This document shows, piece by piece, positions 56,114 through 64,000 of a stretch of DNA of 64,000 nucleotides; the first letter of the stretch is position 1; each line of letters opens with the position of its first letter. The DNA comes from Streptomyces sp. NRRL S-31 (lineage in GTDB: Bacteria; Actinomycetota; Actinomycetes; Streptomycetales; Streptomycetaceae), in contig NZ_JOCB01000001.1 in assembly GCF_000718775.1 (NCBI RefSeq), forward strand, positions 154,758 to 218,757, in the 5' to 3' direction. Below the pieces are notes generated by a model. The model searched no databases. It was not told the DNA's origin and was given only the letters and a program-made list of their open reading frames with translations. The translations under genes and the position numbers were made by a program.

Positions 56114-56145
56114 CTGGGGCCCGCACCTTGGGGTGCGGGCCCCAG
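56114..56145 (+). terminator. Terminator after cspA
   Basis: 14-bp arms CTGGGGCCCGCACC (56114-56127) and GGTGCGGGCCCCAG (56132-56145) with a 4-base loop; a few Ts follow. Confidence 0.85.
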
Positions 56146-56266
56146 CTCGTTTCGCTCCCAGGGTGATTCGCCCCTGCCATTTTCCGGCCCGTTCTCGCGA
56201 TTCTCTGCGCCGCTCGTTCCGCTGCGGAAATTCCTTGATACGTGCCCGCATCGAGGAAGGTTCCGC

Positions 56267-57757
56267 ATGAACCGCACCCGTACCAGTCGCGCACGCGGCA
56301 ATCGCACATACGACCGCTCCGGAGGAAGCGCCGCCGCGGGCCGCTCCGGCGTTCCGCGGCGCTCCACCGGTTACGGAAACCGGCAGCCCGCGGGAGGCGA
56401 GTTCGCGCCGCCGAAGACGGTCACGCCCGCGTTGCCCGCTGTCGAGGCGTTCGCCGATCTCGACCTGCCGGCGCCGTTGCTGACCACGCTCGGCCACGAA
56501 GGGGTGACCGTGCCGTTCCCGATCCAGGCGGCCACCCTGCCGAACTCCCTGGCCGGCCGCGACGTGCTCGGCCGCGGCCGCACCGGGTCGGGCAAGACCC
56601 TCGCCTTCGGCCTCGCGACACTGGCCCGTACGGCGGGCCTGCGCGCCGAGCCGCGCCGGCCCCTGGCGCTGATCCTCGTCCCCACCCGTGAGCTGGCCCA
56701 GCAGGTCACCGACGCGCTCGCTCCCTACGCCCGCTCCGTGAACCTGCGGCTCGCCACCGTCGTCGGCGGAATGTCCATCGGCAGGCAGGCCGGTGCGCTG
56801 CGCGCCGGCGCGGAGGTGGTCGTAGCGACGCCCGGTCGACTCAAGGACCTCATCGACCGGGGCGACTGCCGGCTCGACGACGTCGGCATCACGGTGCTCG
56901 ACGAGGCCGACCAGATGACCGACATGGGCTTCATGCCCCAGGTCACCGCCCTGCTGGACCAGGTGCGGCCGGAAGGCCAGCGGATGCTGTTCTCGGCCAC
57001 CCTGGACCGCAACGTCGACCTGCTGGTCCGCCGCTACCTGACCGACCCGGTGGTGCACTCCGTCGACCCCTCGGCCGGTGCCGTCACCACGATGGAGCAC
57101 CACGTACTCCATGTGCACGACGCGGACAAGCACCGCACGACCACCGAGATCGCGGCCCGGGACGGCCGGGTCATCATGTTCCTGGACACCAAGAACGCCG
57201 TGGACCGGCTGACCAAGCACCTGCTGAACAGCGGTGTCCGCGCCGCGGCCCTGCACGGTGGCCGGTCCCAGCCGCAGCGCACCCGGACCCTGGCGCAGTT
57301 CAAGAACGGTCACGTCACCGTCCTGGTGGCCACCAACGTCGCGGCCCGCGGCATCCACGTCGACAGCCTCGACCTGGTCGTCAACGTGGATCCGCCCAGC
57401 GACCACAAGGACTACCTGCACCGTGGCGGCCGTACGGCCCGCGCCGGGGAGTCCGGCAGCGTCGTCACCCTCGTCACCCCCGGCCAGCGCCGCGGCATGA
57501 CCCGGCTCATGGCGTCGGCCGGCATCACCCCGCGCGTCACCCCGGTCCGCTCGGGCGAGGCGGAACTGAGCCGGATCACAGGCGCCCAGGCGCCCTCCGG
57601 GATTCCCGTGGTCATCACCGTGCCCGTCGTGGAACGCACCCGCCGCGCCTCCGCGCCGTCCCGGGACCGCCGGGGCCGCAACGGCCAGGGCCGACCCGTC
57701 GGCGCGGGAGCGCGCCGACGGGCACAGCGGCTGCCCGGGAAGGACTCGGCTGCCTGA
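56267..57757 (+). CDS. DEAD-box RNA helicase
   Basis: The 496-residue helicase has the Q motif region (TVPFPIQAATLPNSLAGRDV), motif I GRTGSGKT at 103-110, Ia PTRELAQQV, Ib ATPGRL, motif II DEAD near 212, motif III SAT, motif V ATNVAARGIHV and motif VI HRGGRTARAG. The N-terminal 60 residues and the C-terminus are basic and disordered, which suits RNA binding. ATG 56267 has GAGGAAGG upstream. The cold-shock context suggests RNA unwinding at low temperature. Confidence 0.93.
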   Translation: MNRTRTSRARGNRTYDRSGGSAAAGRSGVPRRSTGYGNRQPAGGEFAPPKTVTPALPAVEAFADLDLPAPLLTTLGHEGVTVPFPIQAATLPNSLAGRDVLGRGRTGSGKTLAFGLATLARTAGLRAEPRRPLALILVPTRELAQQVTDALAPYARSVNLRLATVVGGMSIGRQAGALRAGAEVVVATPGRLKDLIDRGDCRLDDVGITVLDEADQMTDMGFMPQVTALLDQVRPEGQRMLFSATLDRNVDLLVRRYLTDPVVHSVDPSAGAVTTMEHHVLHVHDADKHRTTTEIAARDGRVIMFLDTKNAVDRLTKHLLNSGVRAAALHGGRSQPQRTRTLAQFKNGHVTVLVATNVAARGIHVDSLDLVVNVDPPSDHKDYLHRGGRTARAGESGSVVTLVTPGQRRGMTRLMASAGITPRVTPVRSGEAELSRITGAQAPSGIPVVITVPVVERTRRASAPSRDRRGRNGQGRPVGAGARRRAQRLPGKDSAA

Positions 57758-57861
57758 GACCGGCGCGGTCCCCGGCGCTCCTTGGCCTCCCGCAAGCCGC
57801 CGCGGTCTCCCGGGGCCGCGAGGGCAGCCACGCAGATCATCCCTTACCGAAGGAGACACCC

Positions 57862-58194
57862 TTGAGGCCAGTGCGGACGCAGCACCGTATGCCGGACCCC
57901 GCTCCCGTGACCGCGGTCGAGGACATCGAAGGGCACGGCCCTCGGGTGAGTGACGACATGACCGTCGAGGTGGCCCTGGCCGTCATGGCGGGTGCCCGGG
58001 TCGAGTACCTGACCGTGTGCGACGGGGACGACGAGAGCACAGGCTTGGTCACCCGGGCCGGACTCGCCGTGGTCCGCGGCAGTCGCGCTTACACGGACCG
58101 GATCCGTCTGCGGGACGTCCGCGACGGACCGCTGCCCTCGCCCGGCGTCGGCGGGTACGGCCCGGTTGCGGGCGCACCCGCCCTCTCGTACTGA
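57862..58194 (+). CDS. Short CBS-domain-like protein
   Basis: A 110-residue protein starting at TTG 57862, supported by GAAGGAGACACCC just upstream. The middle (VSDDMTVEVALAVMAGARVE, YLTVCDGDDESTGLVTRAGL) resembles one CBS motif. A single motif would need to dimerise to bind a nucleotide. It follows the helicase on the same strand by 104 bases. Confidence 0.55.
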   Translation: MRPVRTQHRMPDPAPVTAVEDIEGHGPRVSDDMTVEVALAVMAGARVEYLTVCDGDDESTGLVTRAGLAVVRGSRAYTDRIRLRDVRDGPLPSPGVGGYGPVAGAPALSY

Positions 58195-58336
58195 GTCCGC
58201 TTCACCTGGCACGACCGCCCCGAGGGCGCGCCCGTGGGCGTGGGTGGACCCGCTGCACTCCGAACCGCGTCCGCACTCCTCGGCGGCGCCGGCCCCAGGG
58301 CAGTAGATGACGGGCGGGAGACCGCCCTCGGGATCC

Positions 58337-58378
58337 CGGTGGGGGCCCTGCCGACGCGCGTCGGCAGGGCCCCCACCG
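58337..58378. terminator. Long terminator hairpin
   Basis: Near-perfect 20-bp arms (58337-58356 and 58359-58378, starting CGGTGGGGGCCCTG) with a 2-base centre; the real loop will be larger. It separates the convergent CBS-like and GvpU-like genes. Confidence 0.8.
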
Positions 58379-58436
58379 CTGTGTCGCCGTCCGCTCGGAA
58401 GCCGGCCGGGGGGGGCAGCGGGGCGGCGACGGCGTC

Positions 58437-58811
58437 TCACCGGTCGAAGTGGATGAGATCCCCTACGGTCCATGCGCTGACGTCCTTGATGGCGACTCGG
58501 TACATGCCACCCGTCTCCGGGATCCCGAGGCTGCCCTGAAGGATCCGGGCGAGATGGAAGTGCAGATGCGTGGGCGCCTCACCGCGACCGGGCCGGTTCC
58601 CTCGCGGACCGCGGGCGAAGACCTCCGAGAACGGGCCGAGACGGTCCGAGTCCTTCAGGACCTCCGCCACCCGCTCCCTCCATACGGCCTCGGGAGCGAG
58701 CCGGCCGGTGATGACGGCGCCACCGACGACCACGGTCAGCGACATCTGATTGCTTCGCTCGGTCTCCACCGCGGCGGAGATGGCGACGAGCAGCTCATCA
58801 GGGTTCGACAT
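58437..58811 (-). CDS. GvpU-like gas-vesicle accessory family protein
   Basis: A 124-residue protein from ATG 58811. The sequence ETERSNQMSLTVVVGGAVIT, APEAVWRERVAEVLKDSDRL, PTHLHFHLARILQGSLGIPE and YRVAIKDVSAWTVGDL fits the actinobacterial GvpU-type family. No other gas-vesicle genes are nearby, so a gas-vesicle role here is doubtful. It is cytosolic. The longer frame upstream crosses non-coding sequence. Confidence 0.55.
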   Translation of the reverse strand: MSNPDELLVAISAAVETERSNQMSLTVVVGGAVITGRLAPEAVWRERVAEVLKDSDRLGPFSEVFARGPRGNRPGRGEAPTHLHFHLARILQGSLGIPETGGMYRVAIKDVSAWTVGDLIHFDR

Positions 58812-59452
58812 GACAGCAGAGCTTATGCGGCCCACGGCTCGGATCAGGAACCGCCCGTGGGGCCGAAGCGGTCGCGCACTCGGCAGAAGGCGGTTTCCGC
58901 CAACCGGCGAGACCCGGTCGCGGCAGACTCCTGCCTCCACCAGAAGACTGAATCTACTTTTGCATGAGTAGATTTTCGCTTCTGCCGTGTGTATGGTTCT
59001 TCTCGTAGACATGGTCGACGAGACCCGCCAGACACGAACTGGCGGGTGGCTGAATACGAAGTACGCAGGTCAGTGCGGCTCTCGGGCCTCGAAGCCAGAG
59101 TGTTCCCAGAAGGTGACGGGACAGAGAGCCGCACTGGGCGGCTCGCACCTCGAGGAGCTGCCGACAGCAGTACCGGTTCACTCAGTGATTGGTTCAGAGA
59201 GGAACGGAGGAGCAGACGCCATCAGGATCGCCCGGTCCGAGAAGCCCTCGGCCCGGGTACCGCAAGACCCCGGAATGGATGGTGGTCCCCGGTCAAGCAG
59301 CTGCGATCCCCCCGCACCCCCCTCTGCCGGGCCGGGTAGCGGAAACAGAAGGTCGGCACAGCAGTAGGGCCGACAGATGGTGTTCAATTTCCTTCGGGGC
59401 CCTGGTGCCGTACGGCACCAGGGCCCCTCGACGCGTTGCACAGCGAGGTGAC
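58812..59452. other. Long intergenic region with hairpins
   Basis: 641 bases without a convincing gene. Two structures stand out: ATCTACT (58952-58958) with AGTAGAT (58967-58973) followed by TTTT, which looks like a terminator, and the 32-bp palindrome at 59396. The region is locally AT-richer around 58950-58990. A frame joined to the MerR gene (from 59189) has no good start. Confidence 0.45.
59396..59427. promoter_or_regulatory. Perfect 32-bp palindrome upstream of the MerR gene
   Basis: GGGGCCCTGGTGCCGT (59396-59411) and its exact reverse complement (59412-59427) abut with no spacer, ending 25 bases before ATG 59453. It could be a terminator of an unseen upstream transcript or an operator of the MerR regulator. 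Confidence 0.5.
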
Positions 59453-59797
59453 ATGACATCGGACAACCCACTGAATGATCGTCTGGACGACGACGACTAC
59501 CCCGCATACACGATGGGCCGGGCGGCCGAGATGATCGGCGCCACCCCGGCCTTCCTCCGGGCCATCGGCGAGGCCCGTCTGATCACTCCGCTCCGCTCGG
59601 AGGGAGGACATCGCCGGTACTCCCGCTACCAACTGCGGATCGCCGCGCGCGCCCGCGAGCTCGTCGACAAGGGGACTCCGATCGAGGCGGCGTGCCGCAT
59701 CGTCATCCTCGAGGACCAGCTCGAGGAAGCGCAGCGCATCAACGCCGAGTACCGCCGTGCCGCCAGCGAATCGGCGGGCAGTGTCGGCGCCGGCTGA
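59453..59797 (+). CDS. MerR-family transcriptional regulator
   Basis: A 114-residue MerR protein with YTMGRAAEMIGATPAFLRAI, ITPLRSEGGHRRYSRYQLRI and a short C-terminal coiled coil (ILEDQLEEAQRINAEYRRA). It lacks an effector domain, so it may act as a simple dimeric repressor or activator like BldC-type or stress MerR proteins. ATG 59453 has GCGAGGTGAC upstream. Confidence 0.85.
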   Translation: MTSDNPLNDRLDDDDYPAYTMGRAAEMIGATPAFLRAIGEARLITPLRSEGGHRRYSRYQLRIAARARELVDKGTPIEAACRIVILEDQLEEAQRINAEYRRAASESAGSVGAG

Positions 59798-59846
59798 ACA
59801 CGTGGGCTCGGGCCGTGACCGGAACGCCGTCTGGCCGAAGGAGTGC

Positions 59847-59931
59847 CGCGCGCACAGCAATCAGCCGCCTGACGTCAGAGAAGGGGTACGTCGCGGCTGG
59901 GGCGGTCGGCTGATCACTCGCGCCAAAGCAG
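59847..59931. repeat. Dispersed repeat, copy B
   Basis: Partner of the repeat at 35677. The shared blocks are GCACAGCAATCAGCCGC, AGAAGGGGTACGTCG and GATCACTCGCGCCAAAGCAGC. It lies in the gap between the MerR gene and the end of the HNH gene. The two copies differ by several substitutions and small indels. Confidence 0.6.
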
Positions 59932-60053
59932 CTCCAGCCCAACCGCAGTAGAAGCAGGCCGTGATCGAACTCCTGAAGCGGTGCTCATGTGTCGCGATCA
60001 CTTCTGAGCCATGCACGCCGCCCGTAATCGGCCCAGGACCCCCGGGGTCGGAA

Positions 60054-61061
60054 TCAGACTGCCGTCTGCACCGCTGCCAGGAACTCGGTCCACGAGGACG
60101 CCTTCCGGCCGGGCAGCGTCAGGCTGAGTTGCAGTGTGCGGCGCAGAGGATGGGGGGACTGCATGATTGCGTCATTCCGGGCCGCGAGGCGGGCGAGTTC
60201 GGCCGGGGTAGGCAGTCGGTCGCTCTTGGCTCCGTTGCAGGTTGCATGTGCGGGGGCAAGGTTCCACAGGGCGTCCAGATCCGGACCGTGCCAGGAGCCG
60301 ACGCTGTCCAAGCGACGCATCAGGGAGAACGGGAAGACGTGGTCGACGGCTACGGCTTCCCCCGGGGCCAGAACATCGCTACAGATCAGGCAGCGGCCGT
60401 GTTGAAAGCCGACCGTGGCGTCAACAATGCCGGTCACCGAGCGGCGTCGGCGTTTGTCGGTGATCTTAAGGGTGTCCCAGTCGACCGTGACACCCTCCTC
60501 GACGAGGCTGCGCCCGACGCCGGCGGCGAAGGAGCTCTCAACGATGCTCCAGCGCGCGCCCAACTCCGCGGCAAGGCCTGGGCCTTGTTCCGACTGGGCC
60601 AGCCGGAGCAGGTCAGGAGTCAGGCGCACGACACGCTGCCGTCCCGTCCCTGCCAGCTCGTAGAAGGTGTGGGGCACCGCAGTTTCACCGCGAAGATTGT
60701 GGAACTTCTGCATCACCATCGTCGGTATGGAACGCACTGCGGCTGCCAGCAGACGCTCGGTGGGTCGGCCGGCCTCCAGCGTCGCGGCTCTCTCCCGCTC
60801 AGCGACGGTGAGGAAGTCCTTCTCGCCCAGCTCCACCGTCTGCGGCGCCTGCGGGTCCTGGGCCAAATGTTGCACCAGGCCCAGGCTGTAGGCAGCGGCG
60901 AGCTCGGCAAGGGAGATCTCCTCTCGCCCGGTCCGCCCGAACTCCAGCAGGGCCTGCCCGAGAGCGAACTTGTAGGTGCGCGAGTTGGCCCCCATCAACA
61001 CTGCCAACCGCCACGACGCGCGCGCCGAGGAATCCTGGGTGTAGAACTCGCGCCCGCTCAC
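60054..61061 (-). CDS. HNH endonuclease family protein
   Basis: A 335-residue protein. The C-terminal third has an HNH nuclease: CLIC zinc-type cysteines, VAVDHVFPFSLMRR, then LWNLAPAHATCNGAKSDRLP with the conserved Asn and Cys-Asn. The N-terminal 200 residues are helical without a named domain. GTG 61061 overlaps the methyltransferase stop (GTGA), so they are coupled. It may cut DNA; restriction or defence is inferred from the pairing and location. Confidence 0.8.
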   Translation of the reverse strand: MSGREFYTQDSSARASWRLAVLMGANSRTYKFALGQALLEFGRTGREEISLAELAAAYSLGLVQHLAQDPQAPQTVELGEKDFLTVAERERAATLEAGRPTERLLAAAVRSIPTMVMQKFHNLRGETAVPHTFYELAGTGRQRVVRLTPDLLRLAQSEQGPGLAAELGARWSIVESSFAAGVGRSLVEEGVTVDWDTLKITDKRRRRSVTGIVDATVGFQHGRCLICSDVLAPGEAVAVDHVFPFSLMRRLDSVGSWHGPDLDALWNLAPAHATCNGAKSDRLPTPAELARLAARNDAIMQSPHPLRRTLQLSLTLPGRKASSWTEFLAAVQTAV

Positions 61062-61714
61062 TCGCCCCCCTTGCGCAGGACAACCGTCTGCCACCGCACC
61101 TCGGCCCGGCCGAGCCGGTCCGCGCCCTCGTCTACCAGTCGCACCAACCGCAGCGCCTGCCGCTCACCGTCCCGCACGACCTCCTCCGCGGGCACATCGA
61201 ACATCACCCGGTCTGTCGGCGGGACTCCGCGCCGAAGCGAGATGACCAGCAGACCCGCCGGAGCCAGCAGCGTGGCCAGCCGCTCCATCGCCTGCCCACG
61301 CTCGACCGGCGCCAGGTGCATCCACACTGCCGACAGCAGCACCAGCTCGAAAGGCCCTTGCAGGTTGGCCAGTGCGGGCAGCGAGTCCTCGACCCAACGG
61401 ACGTCCTCACACGGGTTGAGGCTCTGCGCGACCTCCCAAAGCTCATGGACCGGCTCCGCCGCCACCACTTGGTAACCGCGCCGTGCGAGTGCCACGGCGT
61501 CCCGCCCAGTGCCAGCACCTACGTCCAGCACCTTCGCCGGCGCGGGCGGAAGCAGATCCAACATCCCGCCATGCACGTCCTCGAAGGTGACGCTCCCGTA
61601 CCTCTGCCCCAGTGATGCGGCGCGCTGCGCGTAGTAAGGCTGGACGCCCGCAGCGGGCTGGCCCACCGCCGACGACTCGCCGAGGTGAGGGAGGTTCTCG
61701 CCTGTACCAACCAT
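61058..61714 (-). CDS. Class I SAM-dependent methyltransferase
   Basis: A 218-residue protein with motif I VLDVGAGTGRDAVALARRGY, then VVAAEPVHELWEVA (acidic loop) and LVLLSAVWMHLAP. No DNA-methyltransferase catalytic motif of the DPPY or PCQ type is seen, so the substrate is probably small or protein. ATG 61714 is used; GAGG lies only 3 bases upstream and a start further inside is possible. The promoter would lie next to the att remnant at 61776. Confidence 0.8.
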   Translation of the reverse strand: MVGTGENLPHLGESSAVGQPAAGVQPYYAQRAASLGQRYGSVTFEDVHGGMLDLLPPAPAKVLDVGAGTGRDAVALARRGYQVVAAEPVHELWEVAQSLNPCEDVRWVEDSLPALANLQGPFELVLLSAVWMHLAPVERGQAMERLATLLAPAGLLVISLRRGVPPTDRVMFDVPAEEVVRDGERQALRLVRLVDEGADRLGRAEVRWQTVVLRKGGE

Positions 61715-62518
61715 GGCCTCAAGCTACGGGACCGCACCGACAACGGCCGACGTATCAAGGCGAAGGGTGGGTGCGGAGTTCGGTTCTCGTCACCCGCTCC
61801 ATGCGTAACGCCCAGCCAGACGCCTGGACTTTGGCTGACTGCGCAGGTACGGGCACTTCGGCCAGGCCGTTTCGCGGCTGTGGGCGTTGGCTTCCTGTGC
61901 CTACAGGGCGGCCCGGTCCTCAAGCCTTCCCGGCCACTGTCGGCGCACTCGAACAGCGGGGTGCGTACACGTACCGCTGACTCGCGTCGGCAGCAGTGCG
62001 GTGGGTGGGTGTCGGAACCGTTCACGTTGAACTCCGGGGATGGGTGGGACACGGCTTGTCCGTGGCAGACCGCACCTTCCGCTACGCGATGCCTAGCCGC
62101 GCAACCCCCGCCCCGCGAAGAACGTCCGTCGCACGCCTGCTCGGTCACGCGGGGCTCCCTGTCGTCCTGCCTTGGGTCTGCCCTTCGCTCCTCGGTCGGC
62201 GTTGCCCGTTCCGCGTTCCGTTCGGCGTTCCAGAGGAGTTGAGTATCCGCAGGTCATGTGTGGTTCGGGCGTTCCAGCGTTCCGGAAAGGCCGTGGGGGA
62301 TGGCGGATGGGACGGGGCTCGGCACAGGCTTGGGACATCCGGGCACGGCGCCTCACCGGAGGCGGTGTTCGGGTCTGGTCGACTCCGTTCGCGGGGCGCG
62401 GCGCGTGTTTCGGGCGCCGTCCACGTGTGTTCCTTCCCGTACGGCCACAACTCGGCCTACCGGCATGGTTCGCAAACGGAAGTCCAGCCTCCGTATCGAT
62501 CGAGAAAGCAGTCCCTTC
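61715..62518. other. Intergenic region between the island edge and the DUF4232 gene
   Basis: About 800 bases with the att remnant at 61776 near its left end. Many frames exist on both strands (for example 61685-62242 plus), but none has a recognisable product or a good start. Confidence 0.4.
61776..61803 (+). repeat. Fifth, shortest copy of the tRNA-Gly 3' end
   Basis: GAGTTCGGTTCTCGTCACCC and the next 8 bases match the tRNA 3' end and flank (27 of 28, one change in the T loop). The terminator is not conserved after it. It may mark the right limit of the accreted island, with core genes resuming at about 62.5 kb. Confidence 0.65.
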
Positions 62519-63067
62519 ATGCGTATCACCACTCGTTTCGCCTCCCGTACGGCCGCCTCCTCCCTGGTCGTCGCCGCCGCTCTCGCCCTCGTCGGCGTCC
62601 AGGCCGCCGGGCAGACGGCCTCCGCCGCCACCAAGCGGGCCGCCACGGTCGTCACCTGCACCGCGGCGAACACCGCGCTGTCCGTCACCGAGGCGCCCCG
62701 CCCGATCAACCACCTGCTGCTCAAGGCCACCAACACCGGCACCCAGCCCTGCTACGCCTACAGCGCCCCCTACCTGAGGGCCGGCGCCGACGCCCAGGCC
62801 CCGCTGCCGTGGGCGCCGGAGACGACGCCGCAGGCCGTGGTGGTGCTGAAGCCCGGTGAGTCCGCGTACGCCGGCATCCTGACCTACTCCCCCGACGGCG
62901 AGGGCGGCGGTACCGAGAAGACCCTCGGTGTGATCTTCGCCGACGGGAAGGACAACCCGGCCGGCAAGGAGAAGACCCTGAAGCTGCCGAACGACGGTGT
63001 CTTCTTCAATAGCGCCGCCACCGTCACCTACTGGCAGGACAACCCGCAGGACGCCCTCTCCTGGTAG
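62519..63067 (+). CDS. Secreted DUF4232 protein
   Basis: A 182-residue exported protein. The signal peptide includes SLVVAAALALVGVQAAGQTA. The mature domain has VTCTAANTALSVTEAPRPIN, LLLKATNTGTQPCYAYSAPY and VVLKPGESAYAGILT, the DUF4232 pattern of actinobacterial secreted proteins of unknown role. ATG 62519 has only a weak GAGAAAG upstream. Confidence 0.8.
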   Translation: MRITTRFASRTAASSLVVAAALALVGVQAAGQTASAATKRAATVVTCTAANTALSVTEAPRPINHLLLKATNTGTQPCYAYSAPYLRAGADAQAPLPWAPETTPQAVVVLKPGESAYAGILTYSPDGEGGGTEKTLGVIFADGKDNPAGKEKTLKLPNDGVFFNSAATVTYWQDNPQDALSW

Positions 63068-63103
63068 TCGCCGTCTGGCGTACCAGCGCACAGCCGCCGT
63101 CCG

Positions 63104-63149
63104 GCCGTACCGGGCGTCCCCCTGCGCCGAGGGGGACGCCCGGTACGGC
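63104..63149. terminator. Convergent terminator
   Basis: Perfect 19-bp arms (63104-63122 and 63131-63149, starting GCCGTACCGGGCG) with an 8-base loop between the convergent DUF4232 and zinc-ribbon genes. Confidence 0.85.
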
Positions 63150-63167
63150 GGCGGTGGCGCGTGCGGC

Positions 63168-64000
63168 TCAGGTTCGTTCGAAGAACTCCACCTCCGCCAG
63201 GGCCACATGGCGGTCCGGGGCCAGGGCGGTTGCCGTGCGGAGGACCAGGCGGACCTTCGTCACGTCGCTGATGCCGGTGGGGATGGTCTGGGAGCCCGGT
63301 TTGTCGGCGAGGGTGAGTCGCTTGTGGTGCTGCTCGCCGTCCTCCGTCGTCACCTCCAGGTCCATCTCGAGCGCGCGGGCCTCGCCGGCGTACTCCTGCG
63401 GGGACTTCGACGCTCCGTTGGTGATGATCACGTCGACCAGCCGGAACGGCTTGCGGAAGGTGTAGGTGATCGAGGCGCCCGGCGCGGGTGAGCCCCAGTA
63501 GCGGTTGCTCAGCCCGTCCGTCGTGTTCGCCGCCGGGTGCCGGGGGACCTCGGCGGAAGCCTCGACGCTCACCGGGGTGACGGCCTTCGGCTTGCCCATC
63601 TTGTCCCGGGTGTCCTCGATCAGGGCACGTCCGGCCGGCAGGAGCAGGAAGCCGCCCACGCACAGTGCCGCCACCACGGCCAGGATCACCAGGAGCCGCA
63701 CGCCCCGGCCCGAACTCGCCCGCACCCGGCGGCGCAGCGGCCAGACGGTCCGCCACCACGGCAGCGGAGCGGCTTGCGCGGTCGTCTTCAGCGGCGTCGC
63801 GCAGCGTCGGCAGAACCGGCGGCCCGGCGCGTTGGGCGTGCCGCAGGAGGGACACGGCGTCCCCGCCACCTCGTCCGGCACCGCCACGGGGCGTACGACG
63901 GGGCGCGGGGCCACCGGCTTGGCGGGCTGTACGGGCAGGACGGGATCCGGCGCCGGTGCCTGGGGGGCCCGGGGGGTGGTGGGCGGGATGGCGGGTGGAC
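63168..64000 (-). CDS. Zinc-ribbon membrane protein with discoidin/NADase-type glycan-binding domain (partial, 5' end outside window)
   Basis: The frame is open to the window edge through a Pro/Ala-rich region, so the true start is probably beyond 64000. A GTG at 63914 would be internal. Visible parts are a zinc ribbon (CPSCGTPNAPGRRFCRRC), one transmembrane helix (LLVILAVVAALCVGGFLLL) and an extracellular discoidin-like domain (AANTTDGLSNRYWGSPAPGA, RLVDVIITNGASKSPQEY, VALAEVEFFERT). This layout is common in Streptomyces. The ligand is unknown, and a carbohydrate is inferred from the family. Confidence 0.82.
   Translation of the reverse strand, partial: PPAIPPTTPRAPQAPAPDPVLPVQPAKPVAPRPVVRPVAVPDEVAGTPCPSCGTPNAPGRRFCRRCATPLKTTAQAAPLPWWRTVWPLRRRVRASSGRGVRLLVILAVVAALCVGGFLLLPAGRALIEDTRDKMGKPKAVTPVSVEASAEVPRHPAANTTDGLSNRYWGSPAPGASITYTFRKPFRLVDVIITNGASKSPQEYAGEARALEMDLEVTTEDGEQHHKRLTLADKPGSQTIPTGISDVTKVRLVLRTATALAPDRHVALAEVEFFERT

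Noticed and set aside
58437..58811. Gas-vesicle gene cluster
   Set aside because: Only one GvpU-like protein is present; no gvpA, gvpF or other structural genes are in the window.
60054..61714. Classical type II restriction-modification system
   Set aside because: The methyltransferase has no N6-adenine or C5-cytosine methylase catalytic motif, so this label is not supported.

Overview
The window is high-GC actinobacterial DNA and fits a Streptomyces chromosome. It carries the clpB and dnaK-grpE-dnaJ-hspR heat-shock genes with HAIR operators, many GTG or TTG starts and leaderless transcripts, DUF5753 and RsbW-type regulators, and a plasmid-like integrative element of the RepSA/TraB/Spd type. 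Most long open frames opposite real genes are GC-rich shadows and are not listed.

Layout. (1) 1-25.1 kb is core chromosome: a membrane spermidine-synthase-like gene (cut at the window start), DUF2617, an aminotransferase, YbjN, clpB with its HspR operator, a PPOX protein, a small cluster of a secreted peptide, a degenerate Rieske-like protein and a LuxR regulator, a second LuxR paralog, a sugar-binding lipoprotein, a secreted fibronectin-III protein, the hspR-dnaJ-grpE-dnaK operon, a WecA-like membrane protein, an EtfD-like membrane Fe-S reductase, a Yip1 protein, a purine-type phosphoribosyltransferase, dcd and a tRNA-Gly(CCC). (2) 25.1-38.7 kb is an apparently intact actinomycete integrative and conjugative element (AICE) in tRNA-Gly. 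It has int, xis, repSA, Spd transfer genes, traB, a PP2C/HTH control pair, RsbW-like and XRE regulators, a DUF262-HEPN cargo pair and a 39-aa membrane microprotein, and it is bounded by a 46-bp repeat of the tRNA 3' half. (3) 38.7-45.7 kb is an accreted region with VapBC, a frameshifted DUF4236-TerD gene, a further att copy with an integrase remnant, IS5-family debris, a two-gene module with shared amyloid-like motifs and a second copy of the 39-aa microprotein next to a third att copy. (4) 45.8-61.8 kb follows another integrase remnant. It holds stress genes: two zinc alcohol/formaldehyde dehydrogenases, an SRPBCC protein, an ECF sigma factor coupled to a zinc-finger/Asp23 fusion, a divergent Asp23-AmaP operon, cspA with a DEAD-box helicase, a GvpU-like gene and a MerR regulator, then a methyltransferase-HNH pair beside a last, shorter tRNA-Gly 3' end. 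(5) 61.8-64 kb has a DUF4232 protein and a zinc-ribbon/discoidin-like membrane protein cut by the window end.

How it works together. HspR should repress clpB and the dnaK operon through the inverted repeats at 7590, 18220 and 18273. Inside the AICE, palindromes of the form TCTAGGG-N2-CTAGA stand before repSA, the HTH regulator and the RsbW-like gene, with related half-sites before the traB operon, so one regulator probably controls replication and transfer. The strongest candidates for undescribed systems are the amyloid-motif pair at 44.1-45.3 kb, the peptide/degenerate Rieske/LuxR cluster at 8.2-9.8 kb, the duplicated microprotein at element ends, the sigma/ZAS-Asp23 divergon and the TCTAG regulon.
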